Below, piece by piece: positions 55,183 to 64,000 of a DNA stretch of 64,000 bases; within the stretch, counting starts at the first letter, position 1; each line of letters starts with the position of its first letter. The translations under genes were made by a program, and so were the position numbers. The notes under the pieces are model-generated. The model saw nothing but the letters and a program-made list of their open reading frames with translations. It was not told where the DNA came from and did not search any database. This DNA comes from Candidatus Peribacteria bacterium (GTDB lineage Bacteria; Patescibacteriota; Gracilibacteria; Peribacterales; Peribacteraceae): contig JAHFJN010000001.1 of NCBI GenBank assembly GCA_023245865.1, positions 327,649-391,648 of the forward strand. The letters run 5' to 3'.

Positions 55183-57539
55183 TGACACGCTATACTCCAC
55201 GCATACCTTTCGATCGTGCCTCGCTCGTCGGCAAAGATATACAGGACGTTCCGATGTCACTCCAACGGATTGCCGGTGCAAGCAGTCAAGGAGAGCGTCA
55301 CTGGATCGGGCCGAAGGATGCTGTGAAACTGACCAAAGAAGACCGCACGGCCTACGATCTCGCGCACAAAATACTCTGTCACCTCTGCGTGCAGGCACCA
55401 ACGCTCCACGCATCGGGTCACCCCGGCGGCCCGCTCTCCGCCTTCACGTTTGCATATTTTTTAAGCAAGCGTCGTGATCCGCATGTCGATCAACCGCTGC
55501 GCATCAGCGCAGGACATCTGAGCTTGCTCAGTTACGGACTCCAGTGGCTCTTTGGACGTGAAGGCCACGATACTCGCCTTGCGAGCCCCCAAGCGATCAT
55601 CGAGCACTTTCGCATCCCCAAAGGGCTCCCCGGCCACGTCGAGGCCGGCATCGGCGATATGCCGTTTGGTACCGGGCCGCTTGGCAAAGGCGTGAGTCAC
55701 GCGCTCGGCGCAGCATTTGGCCTCAAATATCAAAAAAAACCGGGGATCGTCGATGTATTGCTTGCGGATGGTGACAGCCAGGAAGGACAGGTGGCCGAAG
55801 CCTTCCGTCTCGCGAGTCGACTGCAACTTGATAACCTGGTCGTCCACGGCGACTTCAATGATATTCAACTTTCGGATCTGCCCAGTCGCACGGTTGCACC
55901 GGATCTCGCCGCGATAGCATGTGCGGAAGGATGGAACGTGATCGAAGTACAAAATGGCAACGATCCGGGCCAAGTCCTCGCAGCGCTCCAGGCGATAAGC
56001 GATAAGCGATTTGCGAAAAGTGCAAAACCAACTTTTGTTTGTTATTACACGACAATGGGACACGGGATTTCGTTCATGGAAGCAGGATCGAACAACGGGA
56101 CAAAAAACTATCACGGCAGCCCCCTTTCCAAAGAGGAAGCCGAGAAAGCACTGAAGGAATTGCCTCCGCTGCAGGAACTCGTGAAGAATTATCAGAATTT
56201 TCATGATGCAGAGCATCGACGCTACGTCGACGGAGAAAAAGTGGAGACCGATCTTGCTCTGCCGTGGAAACTCCCTGCGGGCTATGCGCGTATGATTTCC
56301 GAGAATCCGGGCGCCGCGCGCAAAGATTTCGGTGCGGTGCATCTGAAAAGTTTGATGAAAAGTGACTCAAGAATTGTAGTTCTACATGCGGACCTGGCCG
56401 GATCCGGCGGCTTTGATAAGGTGCAAAAAGAATTCTCAGAGAGGGTGATCAATGTGGGAGTGGCTGAAGCAAATATGTACATGATGGCTGCAGGGATGCG
56501 GCAAGTAGGATTACTCCCTGTCACCTACACCTTCGCCGCGTTCGGCACGAACGAAGCGCGCGCGAATGCGCGCTTGATTGATGTGAACTGCGGCCACACG
56601 CGCTGCGGCGTCATTCACGACTGCACGCACGCAGGCCTGAGCGTCGGGGAAGATGGTGAAACACACCAGGAGCAAAATTATCTCAATATCCCCTTCCGCC
56701 ACACCCAAGTCTGGATGCCAGCGGACTGCAATCAGGCTGGGGCCATGGCGGAGCGAGCGATGGAAATAATCGCAGAGGGACACCAGAGCGTGTATGTGTT
56801 CTCCGCACGCTCTGATCATCCGCAGGTCCTCACAAAAAGCGGCAAAATTTTCTACGATGCACATTACGTTTTCGATGGCAAAGCAGACCTGATCCGAGGT
56901 CTCGGCAACGGCGCAGATGATGTGACGGTGATTTCCTCCGGCATTATTTTGCACGAAGCAATCAAGGCAATCGATATGCTAGCGGTTAGCGATAAGCGAT
57001 TAGCGAACAGTCCGCTTTCCGTTCGCCTTTTGAATATTTCCTGTATCCGCCCGATCGACGCATCGGCGATTATTCAGGCAGCGCTCGAGACGCATCACAT
57101 CATCGTCGCGGAGGACCATAACAGTGAAGGTGGGATCGCAAGCCAGGTTGCAGACATCATCGCCGACTTCCAACTTCCCTGCAGTCTCCGCAGACTCGGT
57201 CTCAATCACTACTTCCCCTCCGGCAAAGCCGAAGATCTGTTCCTGTTTGCCGGGCTCGATAGCGAAAGCATTCTCAATGCGATTCGAGATGAGCTCAAGA
57301 TCGAGGTCACGGGTGGCGTCGATGCATTCGTGAGCGCGCTCTACACGCTCTCCGAGCACGTGGGCATCAGCCGCTTCCGCACTTCAGCGCAGCCCTTCGT
57401 TGAGAGATTGCTCGAAGAAAAAGGCTACCTCGAGGCACTCCGCGAACTCTGGAAAGCCCGCACGGTACCCATCAACAAACTCCCAACAAATGAACAATTG
57501 AAAGAGAGGTTGGGGAGGGTGAAGGAAATCGAATTGTAA
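55182..57539 (+). CDS. tkt: Transketolase (both halves)
   Basis: ASGHPGGPLSAFTFAYFL, GPLGKGVSHALGAAFGLKYQ, LLADGDSQEGQVAEAFRLA, C-terminal GVAEANMYMMAAGMRQVG and NISCIRPIDASAI. GTG at 55182 or internal ATG. Confidence 0.9.
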   Translation: MTRYTPRIPFDRASLVGKDIQDVPMSLQRIAGASSQGERHWIGPKDAVKLTKEDRTAYDLAHKILCHLCVQAPTLHASGHPGGPLSAFTFAYFLSKRRDPHVDQPLRISAGHLSLLSYGLQWLFGREGHDTRLASPQAIIEHFRIPKGLPGHVEAGIGDMPFGTGPLGKGVSHALGAAFGLKYQKKPGIVDVLLADGDSQEGQVAEAFRLASRLQLDNLVVHGDFNDIQLSDLPSRTVAPDLAAIACAEGWNVIEVQNGNDPGQVLAALQAISDKRFAKSAKPTFVCYYTTMGHGISFMEAGSNNGTKNYHGSPLSKEEAEKALKELPPLQELVKNYQNFHDAEHRRYVDGEKVETDLALPWKLPAGYARMISENPGAARKDFGAVHLKSLMKSDSRIVVLHADLAGSGGFDKVQKEFSERVINVGVAEANMYMMAAGMRQVGLLPVTYTFAAFGTNEARANARLIDVNCGHTRCGVIHDCTHAGLSVGEDGETHQEQNYLNIPFRHTQVWMPADCNQAGAMAERAMEIIAEGHQSVYVFSARSDHPQVLTKSGKIFYDAHYVFDGKADLIRGLGNGADDVTVISSGIILHEAIKAIDMLAVSDKRLANSPLSVRLLNISCIRPIDASAIIQAALETHHIIVAEDHNSEGGIASQVADIIADFQLPCSLRRLGLNHYFPSGKAEDLFLFAGLDSESILNAIRDELKIEVTGGVDAFVSALYTLSEHVGISRFRTSAQPFVERLLEEKGYLEALRELWKARTVPINKLPTNEQLKERLGRVKEIEL
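55992..56021 (+). repeat. GCGATAAGCGATAAGCGATTTGCGAAAAGT element inside tkt
   Basis: Near-identical to 56982-57011 by direct comparison. Confidence 0.75.
56982..57011 (+). repeat. GCGGTTAGCGATAAGCGATTAGCGAACAGT element inside tkt
   Basis: Second copy; encodes AVSDKRLANS versus AISDKRFAKS. Confidence 0.75.
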
Positions 57540-57566
57540 TGACTGTTCGCAACGGGCGATTTTAAA

Positions 57567-57655
57567 TGGCGGAGGGAGTGGGATTCGAACCCACGAGACC
57601 CAGGGGGCCTACCTGATTTCAAGTCAGGCGCTTTCGACCACTCAGCCATCCCTCC
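57567..57655 (-). tRNA. tRNA-Ser (UGA), CCA encoded
   Basis: Minus strand GGAGGGATGGCTGAGTGGTCGAAAGCGCCTGACTTGAAATCAGG...TCCCTCCGCCA. Confidence 0.95.
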
Positions 57656-57746
57656 AGTTGCAGTATACCTTGCTTATTTTGTATGGGAAAACGATGGCAT
57701 CAGAGCGCAAGATCGCTATACTCATCCCCTCTTCTTCCCTTTCCCT

Positions 57747-58748
57747 ATGAAGAAACATTCCGTGATCTTCCTCTGCAGTGCACTGCTGCTCAGTGCATGC
57801 TCGTTCAATCGTCAACTGACCACACCTCAAGACTCGTCATCTTCTCTTTCTTCTTATACTTCGTCTTCCTCTCTTTCTTCCATCGCACCCGGTATGGAGG
57901 AAACCAGCAACGTCCTTTATGAAGGAAATCTGGAGCCGGCGGGCATGACCATCTACATGGAAGGCACGCACAAATTAATGCTCAGTGACGGGCGCTTTGT
58001 GATGCTCCAGAGCACGCTGGACTTGAACCGCTACCTCCATCAACACGTACAAGTGCTCGGCGCTGTTCGACCGACCGTCGAAGCCGGCGGCATCATCATG
58101 CGCGTCGAGCAAGTCGCCTCGCTCGAGATTTCCTCAGCATCATCGGAAGAATCGTCTGACTCCTTTTCATCGTTTTCCCTCCTTCGCTCTTCGAGCTCCG
58201 GCGGGCAGGCATCCTCTTCATCGTCTATTTCTTCTATTTCATCTATTTCTTCTCATTCATCTCGTTCCTCTGGCTCCTCTTCTTCCTCCCGTTCTCCTGC
58301 CCCGCAAAGCTCTGCAAAGAGCGACGTGGGGTCCTCCGCCTTCGAAGCCTCAACAGAACTCAGCGAGAAAGCCGCAATGATGGCAAAAGAGAAAATGTCT
58401 GCGAGCCTGTGGACACAAGAGTACTGTGGCAAGACCGTCCCATTCTGTATTCCGATCCACAAAAATTGGTACTTCAAATCCTTCGGTGCAACCGCCTCCA
58501 CCCTCTGGCATGTCGAAATCGGACCATCTGCGATCAATAATCTGGGAGAGGGTCCGCTAACCGTCAACCTCGTTTCGGGCGGAGACGGCGCTGCGGGCGT
58601 CACGGACGGACAGGTATCCGCTCAAGGCAGCGCAGTCGTGGGGTATCGATCGTGGACCGAGAATCGTCACTTCGAAATCCGCGGACCGGCAAGCCTGAAA
58701 ACTGCGATCACGTTCATCACCTCTGGCCTAAAGGCGATGTCTCAGTGA
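57747..58748 (+). CDS. Ser-rich lipoprotein, unknown function
   Basis: LCSALLLSACSFN lipobox; SSSSLSSYTSSSSLSS and SSSSSISSISSISSHSSRSSGSSSSSRS linkers. Confidence 0.75.
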   Translation: MKKHSVIFLCSALLLSACSFNRQLTTPQDSSSSLSSYTSSSSLSSIAPGMEETSNVLYEGNLEPAGMTIYMEGTHKLMLSDGRFVMLQSTLDLNRYLHQHVQVLGAVRPTVEAGGIIMRVEQVASLEISSASSEESSDSFSSFSLLRSSSSGGQASSSSSISSISSISSHSSRSSGSSSSSRSPAPQSSAKSDVGSSAFEASTELSEKAAMMAKEKMSASLWTQEYCGKTVPFCIPIHKNWYFKSFGATASTLWHVEIGPSAINNLGEGPLTVNLVSGGDGAAGVTDGQVSAQGSAVVGYRSWTENRHFEIRGPASLKTAITFITSGLKAMSQ

Positions 58749-58758
58749 TACTGGTCCT

Positions 58759-59265
58759 ATGAGTACGTTTACCTACATCGCTCGCAACCAAACAGGTCAG
58801 ATCGACCGTGGAACCATCGAGGCGCCTTCGATGGAACAAGCACGCGAGACATTGCGAAAAAGGGGCCTTCTTACCGAGCAAATTCAGAGCCTCTCCAATG
58901 CGATGCCGTGGACAACGACAGAGGATGATGGCTCTGTACAAAAGAACGACGTAGCAATACCAAATCAAACGCGATCCTATCTCCCGCTCGAGGGTACCCT
59001 GCGCCTGTTCGCAGGATGGTTACTCGCGTGGTACGGGCTCGTGTACTTGCTCGGAGCATTCCAGTACAACCAAAAATTACCGCCGGATGTTCCCTTCCTG
59101 CAGGCACTCTTCGTCTCTCCGCTGGTGCTGCGTTGCACGCTCGGAGTATTCCTCTTCCTCCTCTTCACCGACCTGCATCGCTGGCTTGGGCGTGGGATTG
59201 GGAAAGGCATTCTCCTGACGATTGTTGCTGTGGGACTGTTTGTGGGATTTCACTTGAATGCTTGA
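58759..59265 (+). CDS. GspF/PilC N-terminal-like segment fused to a multi-TM region
   Basis: MSTFTYIARNQTGQIDRGTIEAPSMEQARETLRKRGLLTEQIQSL followed by hydrophobic helices. Confidence 0.65.
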   Translation: MSTFTYIARNQTGQIDRGTIEAPSMEQARETLRKRGLLTEQIQSLSNAMPWTTTEDDGSVQKNDVAIPNQTRSYLPLEGTLRLFAGWLLAWYGLVYLLGAFQYNQKLPPDVPFLQALFVSPLVLRCTLGVFLFLLFTDLHRWLGRGIGKGILLTIVAVGLFVGFHLNA

Positions 59266-59337
59266 TGGCGTTGCTCGTTGACTCGTTACTCGTAAGGACA
59301 CAAGACGAGGAACAAGAAACCAGCCAACGAGAAACGA

Positions 59338-59997
59338 TCAAAGCCCCAACTGTTTCCGAATCTCCTCCGCCTGCGACTGCTCGGTTTTTTTCGCATCGTC
59401 CTGAACGGAAACAGTCTGCAGGTCCTGCCAATCCTGCGCATGCTTCTGTTCGAGCTTCATGAGCTGTAGCAGATGCTTGGGCGAGAGCTCGGAGAATTTG
59501 CGCCGCTCCTCTTCGAGAATCTTCTGTAATTCATCGACCTGGAACTGGCTGAGCTTCGGAATCGCCTGAATGATCCGCCACTTCTCGTCACGCGTGAGCG
59601 AAATGCTTCCACGCAGGAGCGTGAGGAACGTTTGCTCATCGAAGGTGGTGTCCGGGTGCGCCGGCACACGGATCTTGTCGTTCGTAAGTTGTGAGGTAAC
59701 GGAACTGAAACGATAATTGCCGACTTCACCGAGCACACGAATATCTTCGTCGTCGTACCCCATTTCCTTGGTTGCCACGGTCCCGGGCGGAGGAGGGGGT
59801 GGACCGGCATCTTGCGGAGGAGGATTGCCCCCGGCGGTACCGTCATCTCCCGTTTGGCCTCCGGATGCTTGCGCGGGAGGTGGGGGCGGAGTCGGGGGTG
59901 TTGCAAACACCATCGTGGGGTCCAGTCCGCCTTCGGGAACCGCGTCCCCGGGACGAGGGGGAGGATTGCCGCCGGTTGTTGCTTGGTCGTCTGCCAT
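59338..59997 (-). CDS. Hypothetical protein, Pro/Gly-rich N-terminus, coiled C-terminus
   Basis: MADDQATTGGNPPPRPGDAVPEGG...; LSPKHLLQLMKLEQKHAQDWQDLQTVSVQDDAKKTEQSQAEEIRKQLGL. Confidence 0.6.
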   Translation of the reverse strand: MADDQATTGGNPPPRPGDAVPEGGLDPTMVFATPPTPPPPPAQASGGQTGDDGTAGGNPPPQDAGPPPPPPGTVATKEMGYDDEDIRVLGEVGNYRFSSVTSQLTNDKIRVPAHPDTTFDEQTFLTLLRGSISLTRDEKWRIIQAIPKLSQFQVDELQKILEEERRKFSELSPKHLLQLMKLEQKHAQDWQDLQTVSVQDDAKKTEQSQAEEIRKQLGL

Positions 59998-60055
59998 AGG
60001 AAAACGAGGGAATCCTCCGTAGTTTAGCGCACGGAAAAGCGTTGACAATGCAAAA

Positions 60056-62071
60056 TCACGCCCCCCTCCCTGCCTCCACCCCCATCATCTTTTCGGCCGC
60101 CCTGCGGGCCCGGACAATAAACTCGGGCGCAAAGAGATGCGGGAAACGAAAATCGGGCAGTCCGCTCTGGCGTAAGCCAAAAAGCTCTCCCGGCCCACGA
60201 AGTTTCAGATCGATCTCCGCAAGTTCAAAACCCGAGTCGTACTTCTCCATGGCTTTGAGTCGCGGTGAGCGTGCTTGTTCCGGTGTGGTTGCAAAGAGGA
60301 AGCAATGACTCTGATGATCGCTCCTCCCCACGCGCCCACGGAATTGGTGCAATTGTGCGAGGCCGAATCGCTCCGCACCTTCGATGACGATGATCGTACT
60401 GTTCGGGATATCGATCCCCACTTCGATCACCGATGTAGAAACGAGGATATCCGATTTTTTATCCTTGAACTGTCGCAGCACTTCTTCTTTTTCTTTGGCC
60501 AGCATTCTGCCATGCAGCATCGAAACAGTGCGACGAGGAAATTCCGCACGCAGGCGCTTCGCCTCCTCCTCCACGTTCTTAACGTCTTCCAGTCCGTCTG
60601 CATCCGATCCTTGAATAAGCGGACAGATAACGAACGCCTGCCTGCCTTCTGCAATCTCCTTGTCAATGAAGAGTTCGACCGTCCTGCGGTCGCCGGGCGC
60701 AACCACTTTCGTGCGAATCACCTTACGCCGGCCGGGTTTTTCGAGGAGCACCGAGAGATCGTGATCACCGTACGCCGTGAGCGCGAGGGTGCGTGGAATC
60801 GGGGTCGCGGTCATTGCGAGAAAATGAGGATTGCCTTTGTCCTTGAGTCGTTCGCGCTGCGCGACGCCAAAGCGATGCTGCTCGTCGACTATCACAAGTC
60901 GCAGAGCGCGAAACTGTACGGGTTCCTCAATGAGCGCATGCGTTCCGACGACGATGTCGACCGTGCCGTCGACGAGTCCCCTCTTGATCGCCTGCGCATC
61001 TGCGGACGGAGTGGAGCCTGTGAGAAGCACAACGCGCGGCAAGTGCGACAAAAAATCGTGAAAGTTCAACAGCAGTCGGCTCACCGTTTCCGCATGTTGC
61101 CGCGCGAGCACTTCGGTCGGCACCATGAGCGCACATTGTCCTTTCGCTTTCAGCACGGTCGCCATCACCGCAACCGCGACGAGCGTTTTTCCGGACCCGA
61201 CGTCGCCCTCGAGGAGCCGCGACATGGCAACATCTTTTTCCATGTCCCGGAGAATTTCATAGATCGCGATCTTCTGGCTGTTTGTCGGCTGGAACTTGAG
61301 AGATGCAAAGAACGCTTTGATGAGGGATGCATCCATCGCAATGCCTAAGCCTTCCCTGTGCTTACCCTGCCAACTGCGCTTACGCTTGAGTGCGGCACAC
61401 TGGACCGCGTACATCTCCTCGAATGCCATTCGATGCTGCGCCTGCTCCACGTGCGCCGGGTCAGTGGGAAAATGCAGCGCACGAACAGCATCACGACGCG
61501 GGAGAAGATTTTCATCCGTGACCACTTCCTGCGGCAGCGTCTCCGGGATCAGATCGATAGCATCCTTGATCAATGTCATCTTCTCGCGCAGCCACTTGGT
61601 ATTGATGAGATCGTGCTGAGGATAGATGGGTACCAATCTTCCTGCGTGCACGAGAGGTCGGCTCCCGGCGATCTCAAACTGCGGGCTCTGCATCTGCAGG
61701 TGATACGATTTTTCAATCAGTTTCCCTGTAAGAACGACCTCCGATGCATCCGGAAGCATTCGTTTAATGTGCGGCTGATTGAACCAGATCACCTCCGTAG
61801 TCGCACCCTCACTGTCCGTGAAAGTGGTGCTGACTAAATATTTTCCGCCGCGAATCCTCACCATCTTGAGTTGTCCGATCGTTCCGCGCACACTCACTTT
61901 TTCTCCCAAGGGCGCGTCTGCAAGCGTAAGGATCTGACTCAAGTCCTCATGCGATCGCGGCAGATAGAGAAGCAGATCTCCCACCGTACGAAGATTCATG
62001 CTCGCAAGAACCGCAATATGATCCTTCGTCGTGCGAAGAACTTCGGAAAGTGGAGTGGTGAGCGCAAGTAC
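60056..62071 (-). CDS. recG: ATP-dependent DNA helicase RecG
   Basis: LLEGDVGSGKTLVAVAVMATVL, LVIVDEQHRFGVAQRERL, MTATPIPRTLALTAYGDHDLSVL, QFRGRVGRSDHQSHCFL. Start 62071 or 62098. Confidence 0.96.
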   Translation of the reverse strand, partial: VLALTTPLSEVLRTTKDHIAVLASMNLRTVGDLLLYLPRSHEDLSQILTLADAPLGEKVSVRGTIGQLKMVRIRGGKYLVSTTFTDSEGATTEVIWFNQPHIKRMLPDASEVVLTGKLIEKSYHLQMQSPQFEIAGSRPLVHAGRLVPIYPQHDLINTKWLREKMTLIKDAIDLIPETLPQEVVTDENLLPRRDAVRALHFPTDPAHVEQAQHRMAFEEMYAVQCAALKRKRSWQGKHREGLGIAMDASLIKAFFASLKFQPTNSQKIAIYEILRDMEKDVAMSRLLEGDVGSGKTLVAVAVMATVLKAKGQCALMVPTEVLARQHAETVSRLLLNFHDFLSHLPRVVLLTGSTPSADAQAIKRGLVDGTVDIVVGTHALIEEPVQFRALRLVIVDEQHRFGVAQRERLKDKGNPHFLAMTATPIPRTLALTAYGDHDLSVLLEKPGRRKVIRTKVVAPGDRRTVELFIDKEIAEGRQAFVICPLIQGSDADGLEDVKNVEEEAKRLRAEFPRRTVSMLHGRMLAKEKEEVLRQFKDKKSDILVSTSVIEVGIDIPNSTIIVIEGAERFGLAQLHQFRGRVGRSDHQSHCFLFATTPEQARSPRLKAMEKYDSGFELAEIDLKLRGPGELFGLRQSGLPDFRFPHLFAPEFIVRARRAAEKMMGVEAGRGA

Positions 62072-62084
62072 CATACAAAGAAGT

Positions 62085-63029
62085 TTAGCATGCCACATGA
62101 CCTATCCAGTGAATCCGCTCATCCCCCTTCCACCAGGTCATCTGCCTCTTCGCATATTTTTTAGTCTTGCTGATGATCACCTTCTCTAATTCCTCTTTGT
62201 TTCGATCTTCGGTGCTCAGCCACTGCATGATTTCCTTGTACCCGTGACTCTTCATCGCAGGGTCGGTGGACCCGTATCCGCGATCGAGGAGCCCCTCAAC
62301 CTCTTCGATCCAACCACTGTGCAGCAATTGTTTTGTCCGCACTGCAATGCGTGCATCGAGTATGTCTTTCGGCCAGCTGACCGCCAAAAGCAGCAGGTCG
62401 TAGGGAACATCGCTCGTTTTTTTCTGCGCCGAAGGCTTGCCACCCGTCATCGTCGCTATTTCCATCGCGCGGACGACGTAGGGTTTATTGCGTCGATCGA
62501 ACGACGCGGCAGTTTCGGGATCCATCGCATGCAACTCTGCATGCAAGGTCATGCCGTCATCCAGGTCATACGCACGCTCCAGTTTTTTCCGAAGCTTCGG
62601 ATCTGCGGCGGGAAGCGGCACGAGTCCGTCGATGATACTGCTTAAGTAAAGCATAGATCCGCCAACGAGAATGGGAACGTGATGACGCGCGAGAATTTCA
62701 TCGATCACACGCTGTGCCTGCTCCTTGTACCAAGATACGGTCACCTCCTCGCGTGGATCCAAAACATCGATCAAATGATGCGGAATATTTCTCATTTCCT
62801 CGGCTGTGATTTTTGCCGTGCCAATGTTCAAATATTTGTAGAGCTGGCGGGAGTCGGCATTAATGATTTCCCCCTCACCCTGACCCTCTCCCCCTACGGG
62901 GGCGAGGGAAGAAATAAAGGATGCTACCTGGAGCGACAGCTCGGTCTTGCCGCTCGCGGTCGGGCCAAGGACAACAATGAGCGGCCGCTTGGCCTTTGCC
63001 AGATGATCGATGACAAGTTGCTTCCACAT
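62085..63029 (-). CDS. miaA: tRNA dimethylallyltransferase MiaA
   Basis: LIVVLGPTASGKTELSLQVASFI, EIINADSRQLYKYLNIGTAKI, FDRRNKPYVVRAMEIATMTGGKPS. Confidence 0.94.
   Translation of the reverse strand: MWKQLVIDHLAKAKRPLIVVLGPTASGKTELSLQVASFISSLAPVGGEGQGEGEIINADSRQLYKYLNIGTAKITAEEMRNIPHHLIDVLDPREEVTVSWYKEQAQRVIDEILARHHVPILVGGSMLYLSSIIDGLVPLPAADPKLRKKLERAYDLDDGMTLHAELHAMDPETAASFDRRNKPYVVRAMEIATMTGGKPSAQKKTSDVPYDLLLLAVSWPKDILDARIAVRTKQLLHSGWIEEVEGLLDRGYGSTDPAMKSHGYKEIMQWLSTEDRNKEELEKVIISKTKKYAKRQMTWWKGDERIHWIGHVAC
62869..62910. repeat. CCCTCACCCTGACCCTCTCCCCCTACGGGGGCGAGGG element inside miaA, in frame
   Basis: Hairpin-forming C/G-rich element; encodes SLAPVGGEGQGEGE between the P-loop helix and INADSRQ. 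Confidence 0.8.
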
Positions 63030-63101
63030 TTGTGACCATTAGACCATATTCATCATGCACTGCCTACTGCTGCGACACTGTGAAAGATGTATAATGGAAG
63101 C

Positions 63102-63737
63102 ATGCATCACTCCATACAAAATATCGCTTCAGGGATCTCACGCGGCCACCTCACGCCGCGGAATTTCGTGGTTCCCACGGTCATTGAAAAAACGCAGTTT
63201 GGCGAGCGTGTCTACGACATTTACTCCCGTCTCCTCGAGGAACGCATCGTCTTCCTCGGCACCCAAATCAATGACGACGTCGCAAACACCATCATCGCGC
63301 AACTCCTCTTCCTGGAGAAAGAGGATGCCAAGAAGGACATCACGCTCTACGTGAATTCCCCCGGCGGACAAGTCACTTCGACTCTTGCGATGTATGACAC
63401 CATGCAACACGTGAAGCCCGATGTTTCAACCGTGTGTCTGGGTATGGCGGCAAGCGGGGGTGCGGTGATCTTGATGGGAGGTGCCAAGGGCAAGCGCTTC
63501 GCGCTCAAGCACAGCGAAATCATGATCCATCAGCCGCTGGGAGGTACGGAAGGCCAAGCAACGGACATCGCGATCCACGCGGAACATATTATAAAAATGA
63601 AGAACATGCTCAATGAATTGATTGCCGAGCACACAGGAAAGAAATTGGAACAGGTGAAGCTGGATACCGAGCGTGACAAATTCCTGAGCTCCAAGGAGGC
63701 GCTGGAGTACGGATTGATTGATAGGATTATCGACTGA
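63102..63737 (+). CDS. clpP: ATP-dependent Clp protease proteolytic subunit
   Basis: [90 protein letters not shown]. Confidence 0.97.
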   Translation: MHHSIQNIASGISRGHLTPRNFVVPTVIEKTQFGERVYDIYSRLLEERIVFLGTQINDDVANTIIAQLLFLEKEDAKKDITLYVNSPGGQVTSTLAMYDTMQHVKPDVSTVCLGMAASGGAVILMGGAKGKRFALKHSEIMIHQPLGGTEGQATDIAIHAEHIIKMKNMLNELIAEHTGKKLEQVKLDTERDKFLSSKEALEYGLIDRIID

Positions 63738-63803
63738 TTCATAGGATGGCCACCCCTGGCGTCCCTCCCATGTAACCCACCCTTCCTCGTAAGGCATCGC
63801 TTA

Positions 63804-63829
63804 GCAGCGGGGCCCACGAGACCCGCTGC
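63804..63829. repeat. Hairpin GCAGCGGG-10 nt-CCCGCTGC downstream of clpP
   Basis: 8-bp perfect arms, no following T-tract. Confidence 0.6.
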
Positions 63830-63851
63830 ACGCGATAAATTATCACTGTTA

Positions 63852-63989
63852 TTATTTTTTCTTCCCCGCCGTCTTTTTCATGGTTCCCGTATCGCAGGAG
63901 CCCCCGCTACACATCCCGCCGCAGCATCCTCCCTTGACCGCAATACCGAGAACCAGAATCCAAATGAACGCATTCATCGCCGCGGGCAT
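63852..63989 (-). CDS. Very small Cys-rich membrane peptide (may start outside the window)
   Basis: My translation: MPAAMNAFIWILVLGIAVKGGCCGGMCSGGSCDTGTMKKTAGKKK*. Confidence 0.4.
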   Translation of the reverse strand: MPAAMNAFIWILVLGIAVKGGCCGGMCSGGSCDTGTMKKTAGKKK

Positions 63990-64000
63990 CGTATCGCCAA

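Noticed and set aside
60275-61348. 357-aa plus-strand ORF
   Set aside because: Antisense to recG; no recognisable protein features.
63804-63829. Rho-independent terminator of clpP
   Set aside because: The hairpin is good but no T-tract follows on either strand; retained only as a hairpin/repeat.

Overview
The window is a gene-dense bacterial chromosome segment read with the standard code (TGA acts as a stop). Gene content suggests a Patescibacteria/CPR lineage, possibly Peregrinibacteria/Peribacteria-like; this is inference only. Recognisable housekeeping genes include mraY (cut by the left edge), dnaB, recA, a fused purL, ruvX, rpsT, glmS, an FtsI-type PBP, a GspE/PilB ATPase, an RluA-type synthase, tyrS, a Xer recombinase, pgk, tsaE fused to an HD domain, priA, frr, pyrH, pyk, ftsL/rsmH, gnd, a TalC-type transaldolase, transketolase, recG, miaA and clpP. 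There are four tRNAs: Pro-UGG, Arg-UCU, Ser-GCU and Ser-UGA. Several lipoproteins and surface proteins have Ser-rich or Cys-rich repeats. The two most interesting signals are: (1) an 18-bp dyad, GGTGTACGNNNNTAYACY, found twice upstream of recA and once upstream of a translationally coupled two-gene mini-operon (89 aa plus a 24-aa single-TM peptide), which suggests an undescribed SOS-like regulon; (2) several families of short palindromic or repetitive elements that sit between genes, in a decayed tRNA-Pro copy, and in frame inside priA, miaA and, twice, the transketolase gene. No CRISPR array, prophage or classical IS element was seen. All homology calls come from motif recognition by eye; no searches were run.
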